Assembly (NCBI GenBank): GCA_963844315.1
Contig: CAWJOC010000033.1
Coordinates: 62,001 to 126,000, forward strand
Direction: 5' to 3'
Length of the DNA: 64,000 nt
Origin: CAWAVN01 sp963844315
Lineage (GTDB): Bacteria > Planctomycetota > Planctomycetia > Planctomycetales > Planctomycetaceae
The notes beneath the pieces are model-generated. The model saw only the letters and a list, made by a program, of their open reading frames with translations. It was not told the DNA's origin and searched no databases. Shown in pieces: positions 57,981 to 64,000 of the stretch. Made by a program: the position numbers and the translations under genes. The first letter of the stretch is position 1. Every line of letters starts with the position of its first letter.

Positions 57981-58624
57981 TTATTTTTCGCTGTTCAGCA
58001 CGACCGGCGGGGCGTCTTGGGCCGGGCGGATGGCGCGGACGCGGTACAGGGGCCGCTCAGATACAGGCTGGGCCGGGCGTTGAGAATTTCGCCTTCGACG
58101 TAAACCATGTCGCCGTCTTTGCACCGATCGAGCCTGGCATCTTGGGAAAGAACCATGCTGCCGCCCCATTCGTCGTCCTCATCCAAGGCAGCATAGCGGA
58201 TTTTCCATTGATGCTGGGGCGAATGGACCCGTTGCAGTTGGCCGACCAGCCAGCGGTAGTCCTGGGCGTGGGCGTATTCGGGAACCTGAATCGGTTCCGG
58301 TTCCGGCTGGGCGATGGGCTTCCTCGCCGGGATCACTTTTTCTTCCAACTTGGGTTGCTCAAGGGCCACCGGTTTGATTTCTTCCTCTTTGGTTTCCGCG
58401 ACTTGAACCGGTTCCGGCTTGGCGGCGACGCCGACGTGCACCGCGCCGCAGCTCACAGCGGGAGCCCCGCAAGAGACCTCGCAGCAACCGGCCCCGCCGT
58501 TAGCGGTTTGATGGCAAGCGACTTCACAGCAGCCGGTTCCGCAGTGCGTGGATTTATTGCCTGTTTTGCATCCTGTCAAAAACAGACTTATCGTGCAAAC
58601 GAGGATCACGAGAGTCCTCATCAT
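57981..58624 (-). CDS. Cys-rich lipoprotein (frameshifted near 58055)
   Basis: About 215 residues. A lipobox, LFLTGC, follows the signal part (MMRTLVILVCTISLFLTG), so the mature protein is lipid-anchored. The next 40 residues are Cys-rich with the repeat GCCEVACH / GCCEVSCG and CGTG, a likely metal site. A Pro/Glu/Val linker (EPVQVAETKEEEIKP) leads to a compact domain (RWLVGQLQRVHSPQHQWK). Near 58055 the GGCCCC run breaks the frame; the other frame gives the end LYRVRAIRPAQDAPPVVLNS and the stop at 57981. The role of the domain is unknown. Confidence 0.75.
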
Positions 58625-58835
58625 TCCCCCTCCTTGTCAAATTTCGGTTAAATTGGTCTTCACCAGAAATGTCGGCAGATCTGCTAACGGCGGTGAAAGC
58701 CAGATGACCTGCAAATCCCGAAACCCGTCAGATGCCTCCGTAAAAACCATTTGACCGAATTGTTCCGTTTATGCGGAATATGCTGGCTCGTCTAGCACCC
58801 CTCGTATCAGGCAAAACTGGGCGGAAAACGAAAAT
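58625..58835. other. Gene-free stretch upstream of the lipoprotein
   Basis: About 210 bases with no gene. The lipoprotein's promoter should be here. AT-rich positions include AATTTCGGTTAAATTGG near 58640. Confidence 0.35.
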
Positions 58836-58867
58836 GGCCCCGGTTTTCCTACGGGAAAACCGGGGCC
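58836..58867. terminator. Strong GC hairpin
   Basis: GGCCCCGGTTTTCC pairs with GGAAAACCGGGGCC across TACG. On the minus strand it is followed by ATTTTCGTTTT, as for an intrinsic terminator. The nearest minus-strand gene, the DUF11 protein, ends 340 bases away beyond the repeats. Confidence 0.65.
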
Positions 58868-58885
58868 AAGCAAGATTTGAGTAGT

Positions 58886-59163
58886 TTTTCCCCTCTTTTT
58901 TGGAAGGAGAGGGGTTAGGGTTATCAATCGTTTAGTCGGTAACCCTACCTAGACTCCAATAAGTCTCCCTCTCCCCTTGGGAGAGGGTTTGGAAAAAATT
59001 TTGTCCCCTCTCCCCTTGGGAGAGGGTTAGGGTTTGGTTTTGTCCCCTCTCCCCTTGGGGGAGAGGGTGAGGGTGAGGGGGAAGAATTTAAGGTTGGCGT
59101 CCAACTTTCATCGTGACCCCTCATCTGGCCTTCGGCCACCTTATCCCAAGGGGAGAAGGGACA
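58886..59163. repeat. TGTCCC-TTGGGGGAGA palindromic repeat array (copy 3 and partial copies)
   Basis: A full copy at 59041-59163 (TGTCCCCTCTCCCCTTGG to AAGGGGAGAAGGGACA, with TGGCCTTCGGCCACC) is preceded by at least three partial ends (CCCTCTCCCCTTGGGAGAGG) from 58886. Repeated half-elements point to stacking or slippage of the same repeat. It lies between the terminator hairpin and the DUF11 gene end. Confidence 0.8.
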
Positions 59164-59204
59164 TACTCACACTTTTTGGTTAAAGCATTGCCGCTTCAGA
59201 TGAC

Positions 59205-60919
59205 TTAATCCTGGTAAACCTTCGTGCTTTCCTGTTCGGTCACCGGGGACTTGAGCGTATCGGCTTCGGCTTGCACGGAAACCCTAAAGTCGCCCGCTTT
59301 GAGACCCTTGATCTTCACGCGGTAGATGGCATCGGCCCTCGGAGCGAGTTTGGGCAGGGAAGCGAAGATCACCGTGCGGTCTTGAATCGTGCCTTCCGAG
59401 GGGCCTTTCACGCCCGTGATTTCCATGCCTTCGGGCACTTCCAGTTTGATTTTGATGTCGTTGGCGAAATCGGTCCCTTGGTTGGTGACCAGGATTTCAT
59501 AGCCGGTTTCCGTGCCGACTTCGACCGGATCATCAATGTCGACGACTTCCAACAGAATCGCCGCGATGCCTTCCACGCTGGTTTCATGCTTGACCAGCGA
59601 CGCAGTCCCCGGTCGGCATAAGCCAAGGCCATCACTGGGAAATCGCCGCGGTCCAAGGCCCGGAGTTCGCATTCCACCTGAAAGCTTTCGCCCGCCGGGA
59701 TTTCGGGAACGAACCAGTTCACGGTTTTGCTGGCCGCATCGAATTTGCCCCCGGCTTCCGCCGACAGGAATCCGAAGGTTTGCGGAACCGCGCATCTGAC
59801 GTGGACGTTCGTGGCGGCGGCGGTCCCTTTGTTCTCGGCCATAATCACAAAGCTCGCCGGGCGGCCTACATAACGCAGGCGGGGTCCATCGAGCTTGGCT
59901 TCCAGAATCGCGCCCAAGCCCCGGACGGTGTGGTCGTGGGTGGCGTGCAGGTTCTGGTCGGCGGTCGCGGTGAACGTGCAGAGATGGTCGCCCAAAGCCA
60001 CCATGTTCGCCAGCACGCGGATCGAGCGGGATTCACCGGCGTTCAACGTGCCGATTTCATATGTCGCGCTTTTCGCCACCGGGAGCAGTCCTTCCGGCAG
60101 GCTGAGGTTCAAAATCGTATTCATGGCGGGAGCGGAACCGGGGTTTTCGACCACCACGTTAAAGATGGCCTGATTGCCCAGGATCACCGCTTCCGGGCCG
60201 TCCGCGGTCAGTTTGAGTTGCGGTTCGACCACGCGGAACTTCGTGCTGGAAGACGTGCTGAACGTCACGCGGGCGTGGCTGTGGGCTTCCCCGGCGACTA
60301 CGGGTCTGAGCTTCAGTGCGATGCGGTGCTCCTGGTTGGCTTCGAGCCTAGGAACCATCCACACGGGCTGCGCTTCCAATTGCACCGGCTTGGGCTGGGC
60401 TTGGATCAATTCGAACCCCTTGGGCAGGGCTTGCTCGATAACGATGTCTTCAATCGTGACCAGGCCCCGGTTTCTAAGCACCAGTTCAAAATCCCCTTCC
60501 TGGCCCACGCTGACCACTTCCGGCGTGACCCAATCGACGGTCATGCTCGGGGTTTGGCTCTCGTAGGTTTTGACGTAAGGGGTGGCCTCGCGGCGGGTCA
60601 TGTTCGATCCCGCGGCGGGTCCGGTGGCTTGAATCCGCACCGAAGCCGGAGATTCGGACGCCCGCTTCGGAGCACGCGGCGCGGTCGGAGCCGCAGGCGT
60701 GGGATCGAACGGACTGCCCTCCGCCAGAGCCGTGGGAGCGGGTTCCGGCAAGGCTCGGGCCCGCGCGGGCTTTTCAGGGGTGGGGGTTTCAAAGGGGTTG
60801 ACGACTTCCGGGAGTGGCCCTTGGGCCGAATTCGGCCCTTGTGCCAACAGCCAGGCCGGAGCGCTGACACCCAGCAACATCATGATGGTTGGCCGAACCC
60901 ATCTCCTAACGCTAACCAT
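59205..60919 (-). CDS. Exported DUF11-repeat protein, second paralogue (frameshifted near 59610)
   Basis: About 570 residues. After a signal peptide (RWVRPTIMMLLGVSAPAWLL) and a Pro/Ala-rich region, DUF11 repeats continue to the end (DWVTPEVVSVGQEGDFELVL, PRLRYVGRPASFVIMAENKG). The frame changes near 59608; the run CGGGGACT lacks one G, and adding it gives ADRGTASLVKHETSVEGIA. This matches the first paralogue's VEGIASLALEVQDI, the two being collinear at the C-terminus (DPVEVGTETGYE in this one, DPVEIGVETAYE in the other). Start near 60919 (ATG), with GGAGG upstream. Surface protein by family; function unknown. Confidence 0.8.
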
Positions 60920-61225
60920 TTCATCCTCCCGGTGGACTGGAAAACCTGAGCGATTTTTGGACGCATCCGACTGGCGAGAAAACCTCAAACGCGAAACACC
61001 AGCCGCTTGTCTAGAAAAATCGGTATTTCCACCGGGTTTTATCAAGCCGATTTTGCCGATGGGGAAGATTTTGCGGATAAGGCAAGCTGTTCGCTTGAGA
61101 AACCGCATCCCACCGAGGCAAGACCCCAGGAGATCCCTGAGCGAATGGAACCCAAACCGCGAGCGGATTGAGAATGAACGAGAGACGCACCTTGAGGCTT
61201 GCCTGTCTTTCCTACAACCTATAGC

Positions 61226-62563
61226 CTAAACTCCAAACAGCCCCTCAATTTGTCCTTGGCTGTCGGCGAAGGAATCCAGCTTGACGCCCACTTTGTCCAA
61301 AAGCGTCAAGTGCAAGTTCGCTAAAGGCGTGTGCCCGTTGAACTTGATGTGCCGGCCGCCCCGCATATTGCCTGCCGCCCCGCCTGCGACCAGAATGGGT
61401 AGGTTTTGGTGGTCGTGGACGTTGGGGTTCCCCATGCCGCTGCCGTAGAGATACAGGCAATGATCCAAAAGCGACCCGCCCGCCTCCGGCGTGGCTTTGA
61501 GCTTTGCGAGGAACTCCGCGAACAGCGAAACGTGGAACTTGTTGATCTTGGCAACCTGGGCGATTTTCGCCGGGTCGTTGCCGTGGTGCGTGAGCGGATG
61601 ATGGGCCTCCGGCACGCCGATTTCCGGATACGTGCGGTTCGAGGTCTCGCGGGCGAGTTGGAACGTAATCACCCGCGTCACATCGCCTTGAAACGCCAAG
61701 AGTTGCAAATCGAACATCAGCCGGGCATGGTCGGCATACGCGGCGGGCACACCGAGCGGGCGGTCCAAATCCTCAAGCGGGTTGTCTTTCGCGTCGGCTT
61801 CGGATTTCTGAATCCGCCGTTCCACTTCGCGGACGGTGTCTAGATACTGCCGGATTTTCTCGCGGTCGCCTGGGCCGACTTCTTTTTGCAGTCGCGTAAT
61901 TTCCTCGGTGATGGAATCGAGTAAGCTCGCCCGTTTTTTGAGGGAGGCTCTTCGATGTTCCGGGCTGCCGCCGTCGCCAAACAGGTTCTCAAACACAATC
62001 CGGGGATGGGCTTCGGAAGGCAAAGGCGTCGTCGGCGAGGACCACGAGAGATTGTTCTGATACACGCAGGCATAGCCGTTGTCGCATTGGCCCACGGTCT
62101 CCAGAAGATCCATCGCCAATTCCAAGGACGGCAATTGCGTCTCCTGCCCGATGTTCCGGGCGGCGATTTGATCGACCGTGGTTCCCAGGTAGTAATCGGT
62201 GCTCTCGGTACGCTTGGCCGTCACGCAGCTTAGGAAGGAACAATTCGAAGTCGCATGCGTGCCGGGGTAAGCATTTCGCACTTCGAGATTGCTAATCACC
62301 GTGACATGCTCTCTGACCGGAGCCAATGCCTCAAGAGTGGGCGAGAGTTCCTTAAGGTCATCCCCCGGAAGTTGCCAGCGGGAATTGTCGCAGCCCATCG
62401 GCATGTAAACGTAGCCCAACCGCCTGAGCTTCGTCGGGTTCGCGGGCGTCTCGGCGAGCGCCGTCATCGAGGGAACCATCGCATCGAGGAGCGGCAGCGC
62501 GAGCGCGGTTCCCATCCCCTTCAAAAACGTCCGCCGCGGCAAGGCTTTTTTGCTGATGAACAT
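61226..62563 (-). CDS. DUF1552 protein with Tat signal
   Basis: A 445-residue protein with a twin-arginine signal RRTFLKGMGTALALPLLDAM, so it is exported folded. DUF1552 is one of the planctomycete-typical families and is usually encoded just after a DUF1592 cytochrome-type protein. Its stop-to-start link with the upstream gene is TAATG, one base of overlap, so both are translated together. Motifs seen: YGSGMGNPNVHDHQNLPILV and the final GGRHIKFNGHTPLANLH. Function unknown; the pair probably works in the periplasm. Confidence 0.92.
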   Translation of the reverse strand: MFISKKALPRRTFLKGMGTALALPLLDAMVPSMTALAETPANPTKLRRLGYVYMPMGCDNSRWQLPGDDLKELSPTLEALAPVREHVTVISNLEVRNAYPGTHATSNCSFLSCVTAKRTESTDYYLGTTVDQIAARNIGQETQLPSLELAMDLLETVGQCDNGYACVYQNNLSWSSPTTPLPSEAHPRIVFENLFGDGGSPEHRRASLKKRASLLDSITEEITRLQKEVGPGDREKIRQYLDTVREVERRIQKSEADAKDNPLEDLDRPLGVPAAYADHARLMFDLQLLAFQGDVTRVITFQLARETSNRTYPEIGVPEAHHPLTHHGNDPAKIAQVAKINKFHVSLFAEFLAKLKATPEAGGSLLDHCLYLYGSGMGNPNVHDHQNLPILVAGGAAGNMRGGRHIKFNGHTPLANLHLTLLDKVGVKLDSFADSQGQIEGLFGV

Positions 62564-63999
62564 TATTCAGTCATCCTCATTTGAAAGGGAGTGCTTTGCG
62601 TGATTCCCAAAATGATTTCCGATAAGCGGTAATCTTCGGCCTTGGCGTCGCGGACAATTTTCCGAACCGCCGGGGCGTCGAAGGGTTCCACGCCTCGGCC
62701 TAATGCATAGGTTAACAGTTTTTCGGTGATCGTGTTCGCCAAAAGCTCTGGGCGATTCAGCAAGGCGGCTTCCAGCCCTGAAACTCCGGTAAATTCGCTC
62801 CCATCGGGCAGACCGCCCTTGGCATCAATCGGCTCGCCCAATTCCCCGTCCCGAAATCGGCCAATGGCGTCGAAGTTTTCCAAGGACAATCCGACGGGAT
62901 CCATCAAGTCATGGCAGCTTGCGCAATTCGGATTGGCCCGGTGCTCCGCCAGGCGCTCGCGCACGGTGAGATTCACCCCCACGGTGTTGTCCTTGAGGGC
63001 GGGGACATCATCCGGCGGCGGTGGCGGCGGCGTGCCCACGATGTTCTTCAAGACCCAATGCCCGCGAATCACAGGCGAAGTCCGCGTGGCATACGAAGTC
63101 ACCGTCAAAATGCTGCCGTGTCTTAAAAGCCCGCCCCGCTGGCTTCCGGGATCCAGCGTCACTCGCCGAAACCGGTTGCCGTAGATGTGCGGAATGCCGT
63201 AGTGCTTCGCCAACCGTTCGTTCAAAAACGTGTAATCCGACCTGAGCAGATCCTTGACGCTGCGGTTCCCCTTGAGAATGCTTTCAAAGAAGAGTTCCGT
63301 CTCCCTGCGGAAGGCTTGCCGCAAGTTGTCATCGAAATCGGGAAACAGTCTTCCGTCTGGCGTATAGGAATCCAAGTTCCGCAAATACAGCCATTGCCCC
63401 GCGAAGTTTTCCACAAGGCTTTTCGAGCGGGGATCGTTAAGCATCCGCCGGACTTCTTGTTCCAGAACTTCCGGTTCGTGCAATTTCCCGGCTTCGGCCA
63501 GATCGAGCAATTCATTGTCCGGCAGACTGCTCCAGAGGAAAAACGACAACCGCGATGCCAATTCCACATCGCCGATTCTATAAGACGACTTGGGAGGAAG
63601 ACCCACGGGATCGCGCTCGATGCGGAACAGGAAATTCGGATTGACCAGGACCGCCGCAAGCGCCGATTCAATCCCCGCTTCGAAATCTTTCTCCGCCCTC
63701 GCCTCTCGATAAAAACTCATTGGCTGTTCGAGATCCGCATCGGTGACAGGCCGACGGTAGGCGGTTCGCATCAGGTTCGACAGAATGCGCTTCGCACACG
63801 ATTCCTCATCCTGGGAGCTTTCCGGACGGCAGGTGAAGACCCGCTCCCGGCTGGGCGTATGGCCTGGACCTTGCGAGGAAAACGGCCCGTTGATCGACAC
63901 CTGAAACACCGCCGGGGAAATCCTCGGATGGCGGTGCGTGTTGAAATGGGATTCGTAAGGCTGCCGTTTGGTTTCGAGAAGCGAGGCGGATTTCTTCAC
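62563..63999 (-). CDS. DUF1592-type planctomycete cytochrome (5' end outside window)
   Basis: The last 478 residues of a larger exported protein that continues past the window edge. In order: PSD5 (DUF1595) part CAKRILSNLMRTAYRRPVTD, PSD4 (DUF1592) core (LASRLSFFLWSSLPDNELLD), a PSCyt3 (DUF1588) part with the heme c site CASCHDLMDPVG, and PSD2 (DUF1585) at the end (LLTYALGRGVEPFD). Residues CPPPPPPD-like are a Pro-rich linker (TPPPPPPDDVP). Its stop overlaps the DUF1552 start. The N-terminal PSCyt and PSD3 domains are presumably upstream, beyond the window. It is a probable periplasmic electron-transfer protein. Confidence 0.92.
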   Translation of the reverse strand: MKKSASLLETKRQPYESHFNTHRHPRISPAVFQVSINGPFSSQGPGHTPSRERVFTCRPESSQDEESCAKRILSNLMRTAYRRPVTDADLEQPMSFYREARAEKDFEAGIESALAAVLVNPNFLFRIERDPVGLPPKSSYRIGDVELASRLSFFLWSSLPDNELLDLAEAGKLHEPEVLEQEVRRMLNDPRSKSLVENFAGQWLYLRNLDSYTPDGRLFPDFDDNLRQAFRRETELFFESILKGNRSVKDLLRSDYTFLNERLAKHYGIPHIYGNRFRRVTLDPGSQRGGLLRHGSILTVTSYATRTSPVIRGHWVLKNIVGTPPPPPPDDVPALKDNTVGVNLTVRERLAEHRANPNCASCHDLMDPVGLSLENFDAIGRFRDGELGEPIDAKGGLPDGSEFTGVSGLEAALLNRPELLANTITEKLLTYALGRGVEPFDAPAVRKIVRDAKAEDYRLSEIILGITQSTPFQMRMTE

Positions 64000-64000
64000 G

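Noticed and set aside
1..61000. Programmed frameshifting or stop codon reassignment as a general explanation of the split genes
   Set aside because: No shared slippery motif or downstream structure is seen, the changes are in both directions, and many are in homopolymers. TAA and TGA act as normal stops in intact genes.
1..64000. tRNA or rRNA genes
   Set aside because: I scanned the gaps for cloverleaf-type and rRNA-like stretches and found none that I could defend; a covariance-model search (tRNAscan-SE, Infernal) would settle it.

Overview
The window looks like a chromosomal piece of a planctomycete (phylum Planctomycetota). The markers are DUF1559 proteins with prepilin-type N-termini, a DUF1592/DUF1552 pair, a DUF1570 protein, a BatA/vWA membrane protein, secreted glycine-rich proteins, a redoxin-cytochrome-PHM fusion, a eukaryotic-type Ser/Thr kinase and palindromic intergenic repeats. 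I saw no rRNA, tRNA, CRISPR array, transposase, phage gene or plasmid function. The order within the phylum is not decided here.

Layout. 0-4 kb: the 3' end of an MMPL/RND transporter, then a glycosyltransferase 39-like protein, AroH chorismate mutase and a DUF2306 membrane protein. 4-8 kb (minus strand): a DUF1559 protein, a GNAT acetyltransferase, an AlkD-like protein and a secreted protein of unknown function. 8-12 kb: a beta-propeller/diheme cytochrome and the first of two DUF11 proteins. 12-18 kb: a cysteine hydrolase, a PhyH oxygenase divergent from a class III aminotransferase, a glycine-rich exported protein and an APH-like kinase. 18-28 kb: PabB, a peroxiredoxin-Ser/Thr kinase fusion, glycerate 2-kinase, Tex, cyclopropane fatty acid synthase and ThpR. 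28-33 kb: the redoxin-cytochrome-monooxygenase-EF-hand protein and a HEAT-repeat protein. 33-40 kb: a polyamine/membrane cluster (speD, a DUF4178 protein, a small membrane protein, DUF350, membrane-anchored speE), then a membrane protein and a TiaS-like protein. 40-52 kb: a DUF1559 protein, isocitrate dehydrogenase, an HtrA protease, BtpA, the BatA/vWA protein, a DUF1570 protein, a broken four-helix-bundle (S23) gene and CinA. 52-57 kb: a very large membrane protein, PspA and a small gene. 57-64 kb: nested repeats, a cysteine-rich lipoprotein, the second DUF11 protein, and the DUF1552/DUF1592 pair, which runs off the end.

Two themes matter most. First, about 17 genes are split by single-base frame changes. 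Where the change can be placed, it is usually a one-base gain or loss in a short homopolymer, and both halves keep family similarity. This points to indel errors in the sequence rather than mass pseudogenisation, so I annotate these genes as single full-length units and mark the break. Second, the gaps hold several families of palindromic, MITE-like repeats, including a nested set at 57.4-57.9 kb with visible target duplications.

The most interesting biology is the peroxiredoxin fused to a Ser/Thr kinase (about 20-21.4 kb), the polyamine/membrane cluster (33.3-38 kb) with the TiaS-like gene next to it and PspA 18 kb away, and the modular repeat elements.
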